From Candidatus Latescibacterota bacterium (lineage in GTDB: Bacteria; Latescibacterota; MVCY01; DTYK01): DNA of 64,000 nucleotides. The position numbers and the translations under genes were made by a program. The DNA is taken from NCBI GenBank assembly GCA_012961925.1, contig DTYK01000230.1:1-64000 (forward strand). Direction: 5' to 3'. The notes beneath the pieces were generated by a model, which searched no databases, was not told the origin of the DNA, and saw only the letters and a program-made list of their open reading frames with translations. Shown piece after piece: positions 52,922-61,740 of this stretch; position 1 is the first letter of the stretch, and each line of letters begins with the position of its first letter.

Positions 52922-53806
52922 CTACTCCAGGTACCCGAACTCCCTCAGGGCTGAGTCTTTCTTCCTCCAATTTTTTCGGACCTTTACCCATAGGTCCAGA
53001 TATACCGGACGATCCAGGAAGGCTTCTATCTTCTGCCTTGATGATGCCCCGATCTTCTTGAGCATCGCCCCTCCAGCTCCAATAACGATGCCCTTCTGGG
53101 ATTCTTTCTCCACATAGATGATTGCCCTGATATAATCCTTACCTTCCTTTTCTTCGAACTGGTCTATCTTCACCGCGATTGAATAGGGAATCTCCTGTCT
53201 CAGTTTCTCAAAGACCTCCTCCCTGATCATCTCGGCCGTGAAAAACCGTTCAGGTTGGATTGAAAGCACATCCTCCGGGTAGAGGAATGGGCCGATAGGA
53301 AGATTTTGCTCAATCAGGACCTTCAACTGATCAAGGTTGTCCCCTCTCAGGGCAGATATGAACACAATCCTGTCCGGGTGCTGATGGTCTCCCAGTTCCC
53401 TGTTGATGATGGAAAGGGTCTCCTGGTCAGCACAATCTATCTTGTTGACAGCTACGATACTGGGCTTTTTTGCCCTGGACAGGCTTTCCCGCAGGATCTC
53501 GTCAAAACTGAACTCGAAATCCGACGCATCAACCATGAACAATAACAGGTCAGAGTCTTTGACACAAGTCTCTATCTGTTTGACCATAGCCTCCTGCAGT
53601 CGGTATTTCGGGTCCAGGAGGCCGGGGGTGTCAAGGAATATAGCTTGCAGGGTATCGGTTGTCAGGATGCCAACGACCCTTGCCCTTGTCGTCTGTGGCT
53701 TGGCCGTAACAATCGAGAGCTTCTGTCCGAGAAGCGCGTTCAAGAGGGTCGATTTGCCTACGTTGGGCCGACCAAGAATGGCAACATATCCAGATTTAGT
53801 CACCAC
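52922..53806 (-). CDS. era: GTPase Era
   Basis: 294 residues. GTPase domain: GRPNVGKSTLLNALLGQKLS, FLDTPGLLDP, NKIDCAD and ISALRGDN; KH domain with QKGIVIGAGGAMLKKIGAS and the last YLDLWVKVRKNWRKKD. It binds the 3' end of 16S rRNA and helps 30S assembly. The start is GTG at 53806, overlapping gmhA by seven bases. Confidence 0.96.
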   Translation of the reverse strand: MVTKSGYVAILGRPNVGKSTLLNALLGQKLSIVTAKPQTTRARVVGILTTDTLQAIFLDTPGLLDPKYRLQEAMVKQIETCVKDSDLLLFMVDASDFEFSFDEILRESLSRAKKPSIVAVNKIDCADQETLSIINRELGDHQHPDRIVFISALRGDNLDQLKVLIEQNLPIGPFLYPEDVLSIQPERFFTAEMIREEVFEKLRQEIPYSIAVKIDQFEEKEGKDYIRAIIYVEKESQKGIVIGAGGAMLKKIGASSRQKIEAFLDRPVYLDLWVKVRKNWRKKDSALREFGYLE

Positions 53807-54372
53807 CGGGATATCTGCTCCTCGACCAATTCACAGACAATATGATAGGCTGTCAGGTGCCCTTCTTGGATGAGGGGCGACCCTTCGGCTGGAACAATAA
53901 GGGGAACATCTACCAGATCTTTCAGCTTGCCACCTTCTCCACCGGTGAAACCGACAGTTGACATCCCGATTTTTCTGGCGGTCTCCACTGCTCTGAGGAC
54001 GTTGGGTGAACTGCCGCTGGTTGAGAAGGCTATCAGGAGGTCCCCTGGTCTACCCAACGCTTCAACCTGACGGGCGAAGACGGTCTCGAAACCATAGTCA
54101 TTTGAGATTGCAGTCAAGACTGATGTGTCTGTGGAAAGGGCTATCACGGGTATCCCCTTCCGTTCCAACCTGAACCTTCCGACCATCTCACCAGCGAAAT
54201 GCTGACAGTCGGCAGCAGACCCACCGTTTCCGCAAAGCAGCACCTTACCCTCTGTCCGGATGACCTGGATGATCAGCTCGGCTATCCTGGCAATCAGATC
54301 GGCGGTCTCCTTTACCATCTCCTCTTTCAGGCTGGCGCTTCTCAGCAACCTCTCCCTTATCCTCTCTATCAT
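53800..54372 (-). CDS. gmhA: Sedoheptulose-7-phosphate isomerase
   Basis: 190 residues with an SIS domain: VLLCGNGGSAADCQHFAGEM, ALSTDTSVLTAISNDYGFE, LLIAFSTSGSSPNVLRAVET, and the terminal EGHLTAYHIVCELVEEQI. It makes D-glycero-D-manno-heptose-7-phosphate for LPS inner core (or S-layer glycans). Together with the GT9 genes at 33-34.7 kb it points to an outer membrane with heptose-containing LPS. The ribosome-binding region lies inside a weak CTCCG/CGGAG hairpin. Confidence 0.93.
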   Translation of the reverse strand: MIERIRERLLRSASLKEEMVKETADLIARIAELIIQVIRTEGKVLLCGNGGSAADCQHFAGEMVGRFRLERKGIPVIALSTDTSVLTAISNDYGFETVFARQVEALGRPGDLLIAFSTSGSSPNVLRAVETARKIGMSTVGFTGGEGGKLKDLVDVPLIVPAEGSPLIQEGHLTAYHIVCELVEEQISRW

Positions 54373-54482
54373 TTCGAACTTTGCTTTCCTCCGCGATTCA
54401 CCGGAGATAATCCATCAAGGTACGGCCTGACCATAGCATCGGAGGATCAACACTATTCCCCGATCGCAGGATCTCACCGTTT

Positions 54483-55445
54483 TTAAAGCTTGAACGACAG
54501 GGAGATCCTGTGTGTATCATCCAGCTCCTCATGCTGCAGGAAGGCATAGTCGATACCAACCCTTCTGTAAATCCTCAGGCCAACGCCCGCTGTGAAATGC
54601 CGCCTCTGAACCCCCAGCCTGAGGGCAACCAGATCCCTGTACCACCATTCCAGCCCAGCATTTATGGACTTATCAGGGACCTCTCTACCTCTTTGCGTTC
54701 CAACTCCCCCAGCCACCCGGCTCTTCAGGAAGGGGACGGATCTTGAGTACGCCACGCCCATTCTTAGGCTGGGCAAGATAACATCCCTGGCGCCCGTGTC
54801 CCACCATTCGACCGTTGTAGATGTGATATCACAGAGACTTATCCCCACGGAAAGTCCAGAAATCGGCTCATATAAGACACTCACGTCGATCCCATATCCA
54901 GAGGCCGTGTCATCTCCGATCTTCCGTCTGATTATCTTAACGCTCGATCCGATCGAAATGTCCCCACGAACTGACCTGCCATAGGAAAGGTAGAAAGCAT
55001 AGTCGGTGTTGCCCACGACCCTGTAGACTTCCGGCCGGTTCGTAGAACTTAAGGCCTCCCGCGGAACTTGTAGCCTGGTGTACTTAATGTCGTCAACGCC
55101 GGTCCTTAGGAGGCTGATACCGAAGCCTCCGGTCCCCCCAGCAGGAAGCACACAACCAGCAAAATCGCTCTTGACAATTCCTGCGAACCGTTCAGAATGT
55201 GAAAGGATCAGCTCTGCAGTATCCAGCCGGGGTATGGCTGCAGGATTCCAGTAACCCGCCGTCGCGTCGTTACTCAGAGCCACGAAGACGCTTCCAAATG
55301 TTTCTGCTCTGGCCCCGGTTCCAAGCCATAAGAAATCGCCTGCATATCTGACCGATGCCGACACAACTCCCCATCTCGTCAGGGAGAGCACAAGGGCAAA
55401 AACCGTCACTAACCTGTTAAGTCGCATCTGCTTCTGAGAGGACAT
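54483..55445 (-). CDS. PorV/PorQ-family outer-membrane protein
   Basis: 320 residues with an N-terminal signal peptide (about 1-31, RLVTVFALVLSLTRWGVVSA). The family motif GTGARAETFGSVFVALSNDA is followed directly by TAGYWNPAAI, as in PorV/FadL-like proteins. The rest is alternating hydrophobic beta strands (for example FAGCVLPAGGTGGFGISLL) ending in a C-terminal aromatic-free strand RISLSFKL. PorV-like barrels in FCB bacteria serve type IX secretion or unknown transport. No T9SS gene is nearby. Confidence 0.8.
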   Translation of the reverse strand: MSSQKQMRLNRLVTVFALVLSLTRWGVVSASVRYAGDFLWLGTGARAETFGSVFVALSNDATAGYWNPAAIPRLDTAELILSHSERFAGIVKSDFAGCVLPAGGTGGFGISLLRTGVDDIKYTRLQVPREALSSTNRPEVYRVVGNTDYAFYLSYGRSVRGDISIGSSVKIIRRKIGDDTASGYGIDVSVLYEPISGLSVGISLCDITSTTVEWWDTGARDVILPSLRMGVAYSRSVPFLKSRVAGGVGTQRGREVPDKSINAGLEWWYRDLVALRLGVQRRHFTAGVGLRIYRRVGIDYAFLQHEELDDTHRISLSFKL

Positions 55446-55476
55446 GCCAAGATTGTAAAATGAGAGATTGCCTATA

Positions 55477-55505
55477 AAGTTACTTCAATCGGTGAATCTT
55501 GTCAA
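55477..55505 (-). promoter_or_regulatory. Weak promoter candidate for the PorV-like gene
   Basis: On the minus strand TTGACA (55505-55500) with TAACTT after a 17-base spacer, or TTTATA after 21 bases. The -35 is perfect, the -10 is poor. Confidence 0.35.
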
Positions 55506-55607
55506 GGGGTTTCTCGCTGGACCCATTGTTTTCACATTCCATCCCTAATGGGACGGGTTAAAACCTGGTGCCTGGTGATAAAGTCCTCAAAAATTAACTC
55601 CGGAAGT

Positions 55608-56945
55608 TCACCTCACGAGGACAAGCTGGATGTCCATCACATTAGTGCCCGTTGGACCTGTGATGACCAGATCTTCAAGGGGCTCGAAGAGATTATAGGA
55701 GTCGTTCTCTTCAAGACACTTTGAGGGGGAGAGTCCCAGTTCGGTTGACCGACGGATGGTGTCTCCATCGGCCACAGCGCCTGCTGCATCTGTGGGGCCA
55801 TCTGTTCCGTCGGTGCCTGCACTGAAGATGACCACATCTCCGATCCCCTCAATTTCAATCGCCGCCGAAAGCACGAACTCCTGATTTCTTCCCCCTTTAC
55901 CCCGGCCGTGGATGGTGACCGTCGGTTCCCCGCCACTTATGAGGCATGCAGGAGGAGGTACTGGATTACCTGAGCATCGGATCTCTTTCGCCAGAGCAGC
56001 ATGGACCTTAGCCACCTCCCTGGCCTCCCCTTCAATCTGGGACGATAATATCAGTGTGTTGTATCCAAGAGAGAGTGCCTTTTCTCTGGCCCCCTTAACG
56101 GCAATACGGTTGCTTCCGATGATGAGATTCTGACAACGGTCGAAGGCTCGATCTCCCTGTTTCGGTGTCTCTTCAACCAGGCCGGTTGCACCGGACTCAA
56201 GATACTGAATAACATTCTCCGGCATCCTGTGATAAAGGCCATATCGTCTGACCACCTCCAAGCAGCAGGCAAAGGTAGTGCTATCCGGGCTCGTCGGGCC
56301 AGAGGCGATTACGTCCAATCTGTCACCCACCACATCGGAGAGGATGAGGGAAACTACCCGGGCCGGATAGGCCATCTCACATAACCTGCCTCCTTTGACC
56401 CTGGAGAGATGTTTTCTAAGGGCGTTTATCTCGTCGATCCTTGCGCCACACTCCAAAAGCAACTGCGTCGTCTGCTGTTTTTCTTCGAGGGTTATACCCT
56501 CGGCAGGGGAGGCCATCAAGGCGGACCCGCCACCGGACAGCAGGCAGAGGACGAGCGTCCGCTCATCGGCCTCTTCCAACCACCGGATCATCCTCTCTGT
56601 CCCCTCAACGCTCTTCTGATCAGGTAATGGATGTCCCGCCTCGTTTACCTCAATCCGGCCCAATGGACCGGAATGGCCGTACTTTGTAGTTATAACTCCT
56701 CCTGTAAGATGGTCACCTAAGATAGCTTCAACCGCCCGGGCCATAGGGACGGATGCCTTCCCGGCGCCCACAACTATGGTCCGGGAGAAATCGGCAAGAT
56801 CATAGCAGACCTCACCAACCCGAAGCGTTCTTCCGGTCAGGGCGAGGTTGCGTCTTATGCACGCCGAGGGATCTGCCGCATCCAGCGAGGCACGGAATAT
56901 GTTGAGGGCGTCCTCCCTCATCTCTCTGACTCTTTCGTTTCGCAC
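55608..56945 (-). CDS. Glycerate 2-kinase (GckA/MOFRL family)
   Basis: 445 residues from GTG 56945 (AGGAAG seven bases upstream); ATG 56921 is an alternative. GAGKASVPMARAVEAIL, VITTKYGHSG, EAGHPLPDQKSVEG, LLSGGGSALMASPAEGIT, INALRKHLSRVKGGRL, and in the MOFRL half LISGGEPTVTIHGRGKGGRN and FSAGTDGTDGPTDAAGAV. It phosphorylates D-glycerate at position 2. It closes a four-gene set with a sugar transporter, an alcohol dehydrogenase and a cupin. Confidence 0.92.
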   Translation of the reverse strand: MRNERVREMREDALNIFRASLDAADPSACIRRNLALTGRTLRVGEVCYDLADFSRTIVVGAGKASVPMARAVEAILGDHLTGGVITTKYGHSGPLGRIEVNEAGHPLPDQKSVEGTERMIRWLEEADERTLVLCLLSGGGSALMASPAEGITLEEKQQTTQLLLECGARIDEINALRKHLSRVKGGRLCEMAYPARVVSLILSDVVGDRLDVIASGPTSPDSTTFACCLEVVRRYGLYHRMPENVIQYLESGATGLVEETPKQGDRAFDRCQNLIIGSNRIAVKGAREKALSLGYNTLILSSQIEGEAREVAKVHAALAKEIRCSGNPVPPPACLISGGEPTVTIHGRGKGGRNQEFVLSAAIEIEGIGDVVIFSAGTDGTDGPTDAAGAVADGDTIRRSTELGLSPSKCLEENDSYNLFEPLEDLVITGPTGTNVMDIQLVLVR

Positions 56946-57078
56946 GACCCAACTTCCTATGGTCTGCGGTAAGCCACAGGCTCACCCCTCGCAATCTTGC
57001 TCAGCCCCTGCAGTCGAAAGAGGCGTCCGTCCTTGACTTTCTCGGTCGCCCTTTGAGATCATAACGAAAAGCAGAATA

Positions 57079-57414
57079 TCAATACGTTATCTTATCCTCG
57101 GGCAGATAGGGAACCTTGATGAAAACCACCTTCGTCTCTTCTTTTGTGTCGTTGACGATGTCGTGTTTCTCCCCCGGCTCTATCCGGAAGGCATCCCCAA
57201 CCTCTACCCGATATTGAACATCATCAACCACCATCTTTGGCGTCCCCTGGAAGAAGTAGAAGGTCTCCTCGACCTCCCTATGGCCATGGGCCCCCATGGT
57301 CTCCCCAGGTTTTAGAAGAATAACTCCCCAGTCGATTCTGGGCCCGCGGAGCAAGTATTTGACCCCTGAGGTGCCGCCACGGTAAGCCCGGTCCTTCTCG
57401 TTCATCTTCTCCAT
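57079..57414 (-). CDS. Small cupin-domain protein
   Basis: 111 residues, single cupin. The metal-binding motif GAHGHREVEETFYFFQGTP supplies H-H-E, and EPGEKHDIVN the last histidine. Such proteins act as sugar-acid isomerases, dioxygenases or binding proteins; no specific function can be read. It lies between an alcohol dehydrogenase and glycerate kinase, so a role with a sugar acid is possible. Confidence 0.8.
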   Translation of the reverse strand: MEKMNEKDRAYRGGTSGVKYLLRGPRIDWGVILLKPGETMGAHGHREVEETFYFFQGTPKMVVDDVQYRVEVGDAFRIEPGEKHDIVNDTKEETKVVFIKVPYLPEDKITY

Positions 57415-57468
57415 ACCATCTCTCCTCTTGATAGTAATGGATAACCTGATATCTTTTTGCGATTCATA

Positions 57469-58587
57469 CTATATGACGGCCAGGAGTATACCCTTAAGCT
57501 CCTCATCAGATGCCTCGCGAGGGTTTTTGCTCATACTGGAACTCCTGGCTCCGGAGACGATCCTGTCGAGATCGAACTCTGATATCCCATATCCTTTGAA
57601 GGATTCCGGGATTTTGATCCTCCGTTCCAGCTCTCGTATCTTTTCAATGGACCCTTCGGCCGTATCAGCACCGAAGGCGACTGCCAATTGATAGTACTTG
57701 TCACGGCTGGACTGTAGGTTGAACGACATTACATGGGGTAGTAGCACTGCACAGACAAGGCCATGCGGGATGTTGAAAAGAGCACCTATTGGGTGGGCAA
57801 GCCCGTGCACAGCACCCAGCCCAGAGTTTGAGAAGGCCATGGCTCCGAGCAGGCTTCCGAGCGCCATTTGATATCGAGCCTGTCGGTTGTGACTATCCTC
57901 CACGGCAACAGGTAGGTTATGGTATATTATCTCTGCGGCCCGCAAAGCCAGGATGTCGGTCACAGGATTGGATGCCCTTGTCACATAGGCCTCTATAGCC
58001 TGGGTCAGCGCATCCATCCCTGTCTGCGCAGTGATTTCGGGCGGCATTGTCACTGTAAGCTCGGGATCCACCAGCGCAAGCCTGGCTATCATCATTGGAC
58101 TACGAAGGCTTTTCTTAACCTCCTTTTCCCTATCTATCAGAACGGCATTGTTCGTAATTTCCGCCCCGGTCCCGGCCGTTGTAGGGATTGCTACGAAAGG
58201 TAACCCGGAATTCTCTATTTCCCTACCCCGATGGTAATCCCAGATCGTCCCCTCCTGTCCGGCTATGACAGCGATGGCCTTTCCCACATCTATTGCGCTT
58301 CCGCCTCCAAGGGCCACCACAAGGTCGCACTCCTCACTGCGTGCCAATTTAACGCCCCTATCTACAATGGACAGGCAGGGATCACGTTCGACATGATCGA
58401 ACAAACAGGTGCCGAGTCCCCGTGACATAAGGATCTGTCGGACCCTGTCTAAGGCACCCGCCCGTTGCATCGCAGACCTACCTGTCACCAGGAGGGCTTT
58501 TGTGCCAAGACACTTAGCCTCTTTGCCGAGAAGCTCCAGAACACCCTCCCCGAATATGATCTTCGTGGGGTACATCAGTGTGAACAT
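57469..58587 (-). CDS. Iron-containing (group III) alcohol dehydrogenase
   Basis: 372 residues. YPTKIIFGEGVLELLGKEA, the NAD-binding GGGSAIDVGKAIAV, IPTTAGTGAEITNNAVL, and the iron ligands in TGMDALTQAIEAY, GAVHGLAHPIGALFNIPHG. Substrate unknown; with glycerate kinase next to it, reduction of a semialdehyde such as tartronate semialdehyde or oxidation of a diol is conceivable. It follows the GRP transporter by 12 bases, so the two are co-transcribed. Confidence 0.9.
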   Translation of the reverse strand: MFTLMYPTKIIFGEGVLELLGKEAKCLGTKALLVTGRSAMQRAGALDRVRQILMSRGLGTCLFDHVERDPCLSIVDRGVKLARSEECDLVVALGGGSAIDVGKAIAVIAGQEGTIWDYHRGREIENSGLPFVAIPTTAGTGAEITNNAVLIDREKEVKKSLRSPMMIARLALVDPELTVTMPPEITAQTGMDALTQAIEAYVTRASNPVTDILALRAAEIIYHNLPVAVEDSHNRQARYQMALGSLLGAMAFSNSGLGAVHGLAHPIGALFNIPHGLVCAVLLPHVMSFNLQSSRDKYYQLAVAFGADTAEGSIEKIRELERRIKIPESFKGYGISEFDLDRIVSGARSSSMSKNPREASDEELKGILLAVI

Positions 58588-58599
58588 GGGATGCTCCTT

Positions 58600-59499
58600 T
58601 TACCTTGAGAGGCCAAGCAGGACAGAGCCTGCTGTGGCAGTTGCCATTCCCAGCAGAATTTCTTTCTTATGTACCGGGTAATTTATCTCCTTAAAGAACA
58701 CGATGCCTACTGCGACTGCAACCACAGTGTTCAGATTTGATAAGGGCCAGGCTACAGCGACCCCCACCATTTTGATAGACCGGGCCAGAGCTGTCACTGC
58801 CAGGGCCCAGATTATACCACCCAGCAACCCGAGTATCTGATTCCTCGAGGTTTCCCTTAGCCATTCTGAGATCCTGCGGCGTTGGGGCAGGGAGAGGATC
58901 AAAACACCGAGCAGGCAACCCTGTCCCATAAAGACTATGAGCTCCTCCAAGGAGACACCTCTAAGCATCACCATTTTGAAAGGAATCGTATATGATGCAT
59001 AAGACCCAGCCGCCAGGAGGCCAAATATCACGCCCAACGATGTTGATGAACTATGATTGTCTCCGGTATTATAGCTTGTTCTGGCCAACAGTACAGCAGT
59101 CCCTGCGATCAGAATACTTCCAGCAGTCGCCGTAAGTGGGTCCGTGGTCTTATACTCGTCGAAGAAGAGCATCCCTATGCCGGTGCCGAGCACAGCAGTT
59201 GTGTTTTTCACCGGTGTAGCCCTGGACAACCCCATCCACCTGACGGAGGCTATGAAGCAGAATGTACCCAGAGCCCATAGCAGTCCGCACACATAGGAAA
59301 GGGCTATTTCAGCCGACCCCGCTGTCCAGCTCCTGTCTAAGACGAGCTTAAGACTGATAGTTGTCACCAATACCCCTACGCACATGCTGAGGAGGTGCGA
59401 ATGTGGGGAGGCGTCGGACAACTTCCTGGGGACCATATAGAGCCCAAAGAGCAACATGCTGAGAAAACCGTAAGACAGTCCAAGGGCTGTCTCTCCCAT
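58600..59499 (-). CDS. Sugar transporter of the GRP/DMT superfamily (GlcU/RhaT-like)
   Basis: 299 residues with ten hydrophobic segments in two similar halves. ALGLSYGFLSMLLFGLYMVP, VCGLLWALGTFCFIASVRWM, AVLGTGIGMLFFDEYK, GSYASYTIPFKMVMLRGV and LLGGIIWALAVTALARSIK, with PLSNLNTVVAVAVGIVFF near the end, fit the glucose/ribose porter group. It is probably an inner-membrane sugar/H+ importer. First gene of the leftward cluster with the iron-type dehydrogenase, cupin and glycerate kinase. Confidence 0.8.
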   Translation of the reverse strand: MGETALGLSYGFLSMLLFGLYMVPRKLSDASPHSHLLSMCVGVLVTTISLKLVLDRSWTAGSAEIALSYVCGLLWALGTFCFIASVRWMGLSRATPVKNTTAVLGTGIGMLFFDEYKTTDPLTATAGSILIAGTAVLLARTSYNTGDNHSSSTSLGVIFGLLAAGSYASYTIPFKMVMLRGVSLEELIVFMGQGCLLGVLILSLPQRRRISEWLRETSRNQILGLLGGIIWALAVTALARSIKMVGVAVAWPLSNLNTVVAVAVGIVFFKEINYPVHKKEILLGMATATAGSVLLGLSR

Positions 59500-59752
59500 T
59501 CGACATAAGCTCCTGTTTTAAGCTTTACAATACAATTAATTTAACAAATATTGCTAAAAAAGCAAGACAAAAATAGCTGTGTCGGTGGGGCACAGCCTTT
59601 TCCTTCAGATCCTTTCGGGTAGATATTCACACTCCTGCTATTAGCAGTGCTGCCAACATTGGTGAGGAGAGAGCGCCCCGGGAAACCGTGGATTACCCTA
59701 TGTATAGGGCCTTAGACAGGCAAAAAGTCAAAGATCGCTACCACAAACTTTG

Positions 59753-59781
59753 TTGACCGGTGGCCACTTTTCTCTTATATT
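59753..59781 (+). promoter_or_regulatory. Predicted sigma70 promoter of the ABC importer operon
   Basis: TTGACC (59753-59758), 17-base spacer, TATATT (59776-59781); start near 59788 and a leader of about 117 bases. Confidence 0.6.
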
Positions 59782-59848
59782 ACATAGGGCTGTGCCTTGC
59801 ACGTAGATTCCTTGTAGTATAAACGCTCGAAATAAAACTGATTCGAAA

Positions 59849-59886
59849 GATTCGGCTTCTTTCAGTGTTAATCTTCCAGGATTTGG
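59849..59886. repeat. Decayed dispersed repeat (CAGTGTT family), copy 3
   Basis: GATTCGGCTTCTTTCAGTGT followed by TAATCTTCCAGGATTTGG, similar to 16886-16926 and 45184-45220. Confidence 0.4.
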
Positions 59887-59904
59887 GCTGAAAAAGGAGG
59901 TAAG

Positions 59905-61668
59905 ATGAAAGTAGAGAGCTTAACCAGAATAGTGACCGTCTTTATGCTGACAACATTGCCCTCCCTGGCGCTTTGTGATCTAACCACGCCGCAAAGTGGA
60001 GAGCCGGTCAGAAAACTCCCGCACGGGATGTCTTCGGTATGGAGGGCATACTTCGAAAATGTTGACTTCGACGGTGACGGGATAAGGTATATATACGACA
60101 GATATCTCGGCAGAAACGATAAAGAGGTGGACTTCAAGGCGAAGCTGGGCGGACGACTGAGGGGGATGAGCTCCGAACTCTCCACCGTAGACCCGATACA
60201 GGCCACGGACACGGCGTCCAGCGCAATAGTAAACAAGTACCTGGATGGGCTGGTACAGTTCGTGCCATACTCCACAGAGATAATGCCAAACCTGGCCCTG
60301 GCATGGGAGATCTCGGAGGATGCACGGATCTACACCTTCTACCTGAGAAGGGATGTGAGGTTCCATAATGGAGCAAAGTTCACGGCTGATGACTTCATCT
60401 TCTCTTATAACAGGCTCATAAACCCCGTCTATGCTTCTCCAAGGATAAGCTTTGCTACGGATTTCATAAAACGGGTTGAGAAGATAGGCGATTACACCGT
60501 CAGGATAACACTGAAAAAACCCTTTACTCCGTTTCTCAAGCTTCTGACCTACGACTCCTTCTCCGTATTACCGAGGGGATATGTCTCTGCAAAAGAGACC
60601 GTCACCCAGGAGAAGGCAGAATATAAATGGTACGACCACCCCGTTGGGACCGGCCCCTTCAAGGTGAAGGAATACGTCCCTGGCGACCACATAACCCTTG
60701 AAGCCTACGATGATTACCACGAGGGAAGACCATACCTGGATGAGTGGTACGTGAGATTTGTGGAGGAGGAGGACACGATCATCCAAGCCTTTAAGGCCGG
60801 GCAGATCGACGTGACTGGCGTCCCATCAAGGTACTGGGAGGAGTTCAGGGAGAGATACAAGGATGTGATGATAACCAAACCCCAACTGTCAACCTTCTGG
60901 CTAATCCTTAACTGCGGAGAATGGCCGTTCGAAAACAGGAAGATAAGACAGGCCTTTGCATACGCGATGGACAGGACAGGGGTTATCAACACGATATTCA
61001 AGGGTAGACATATACCCGCCCATGGGGTCCTCCCTCCGGGGTTGTTCGGGTTCTCACAGGAATTGTACGACCACTATGCATATAACTATAACCCGGGAAA
61101 GGCAAGGAGGCTTCTCGATGAAGCCGGGGCTCTGGACACCGATGGGGACGGCATAAGGGAGTATAAGGGTAAACCTCTGAAATTGGAACTCTCCTCATAC
61201 GTGAGCGCTGACTGGAAAGAGGCAGCAAAGACATGGAGGACTAATTTGAAAGAGGTAGGGGTCGAGATAACCTATCAACAATACGACTTTCCTACCATCC
61301 TGGACATGACCGATAAGGGGACCTTCAAGATGATAACCCTGGGATGGATAAACGACTACCCGGATCCGGAAAACTGGTATATCCTGTTTGAATCGAAGAA
61401 CATCCCGGATCCGAATAGCTCCCGATACACAAATCCCGAAGTGGACAGGCTGGTAACCCAATTGAGGATTACACCTGACCCTACAAAGAGAAGGAGGATA
61501 ACCTATGAGATTGAGAGGATAATCCAGGCTGATCATCCTCATATCTGGTTCATGCATCCGAGAGGGTCCACGGTTTACCACAAGTGGGTACATGGCTGGG
61601 ATTTCGGGCCGATGGGAGGACACCTTGAGAAACGCCTTGATGTCTGGCTCGACAGGGATCACCGATGA
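59905..61668 (+). CDS. Extracellular solute-binding protein, family 5 (peptide/nickel type)
   Basis: 587 residues with an N-terminal signal sequence (1-24). Cys25 stands in LALC, not a proper lipobox. The SBP_bac_5 fold is clear: LRGMSSELSTVDPIQATDT, MPNLALAWEISEDARIYTFY, HNGAKFTADDFIFSYNRL, HPVGTGPFKVKEYVPGDHIT, FENRKIRQAFAYAMDR, LGWINDYPDPENWYILFES. Two short DxDGDG loops (DFDGDGIRYIYD near 52 and DTDGDGIREYKG near 412) resemble calcium-binding loops. AAAAAGGAGG precedes the ATG. It probably captures oligopeptides or similar solutes for the permeases that follow. Confidence 0.92.
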   Translation: MKVESLTRIVTVFMLTTLPSLALCDLTTPQSGEPVRKLPHGMSSVWRAYFENVDFDGDGIRYIYDRYLGRNDKEVDFKAKLGGRLRGMSSELSTVDPIQATDTASSAIVNKYLDGLVQFVPYSTEIMPNLALAWEISEDARIYTFYLRRDVRFHNGAKFTADDFIFSYNRLINPVYASPRISFATDFIKRVEKIGDYTVRITLKKPFTPFLKLLTYDSFSVLPRGYVSAKETVTQEKAEYKWYDHPVGTGPFKVKEYVPGDHITLEAYDDYHEGRPYLDEWYVRFVEEEDTIIQAFKAGQIDVTGVPSRYWEEFRERYKDVMITKPQLSTFWLILNCGEWPFENRKIRQAFAYAMDRTGVINTIFKGRHIPAHGVLPPGLFGFSQELYDHYAYNYNPGKARRLLDEAGALDTDGDGIREYKGKPLKLELSSYVSADWKEAAKTWRTNLKEVGVEITYQQYDFPTILDMTDKGTFKMITLGWINDYPDPENWYILFESKNIPDPNSSRYTNPEVDRLVTQLRITPDPTKRRRITYEIERIIQADHPHIWFMHPRGSTVYHKWVHGWDFGPMGGHLEKRLDVWLDRDHR

Positions 61669-61684
61669 ATTGGTGACCCTTACA

Positions 61685-61720
61685 AGGTAAGATATTAAAA
61701 TCCATGTCAAGTTTTGAAGG
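61685..61720 (+). repeat. 38-base dispersed repeat, copy 2
   Basis: AAGGTAAGATATTAAAATCC followed by ATGTCAAGTTTTGAAGG, matching the minus strand of 10077-10114. It lies in the gap between the binding-protein gene and the first permease gene, so it is probably in the transcript. Confidence 0.5.
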
Positions 61721-61740
61721 GAGGAGAGTGAAGTAAGAAG

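Larger units (their letters stand above)
59500..59904. other. Divergent regulatory region between the sugar transporter and the ABC importer (405 bp)
   Basis: No gene seen. It holds an A/T-rich part next to the transporter (59520-59575) and a GCTGTG/CACAGC hairpin (59576-59596) followed by a T-run on either strand. Perfect dyads CTGCTA-T-TAGCAG (59635-59647) and CCCTAT-GT-ATAGGG (59696-59709) follow. A sigma70 promoter (59753-59781) and a CAGTGTT-family repeat (59849-59886) complete it. GGCACAGCC (59589-59597) and GGCTGTGCC (59788-59796) are inverted copies 190 bases apart; the second lies at the predicted transcription start. Confidence 0.5.

Noticed and set aside
55540..55607. CATCCC-TAAT-GGGACG hairpin downstream of glycerate kinase as a terminator
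   Set aside because: Short stem with a G-U pair and no U-run on the minus strand.
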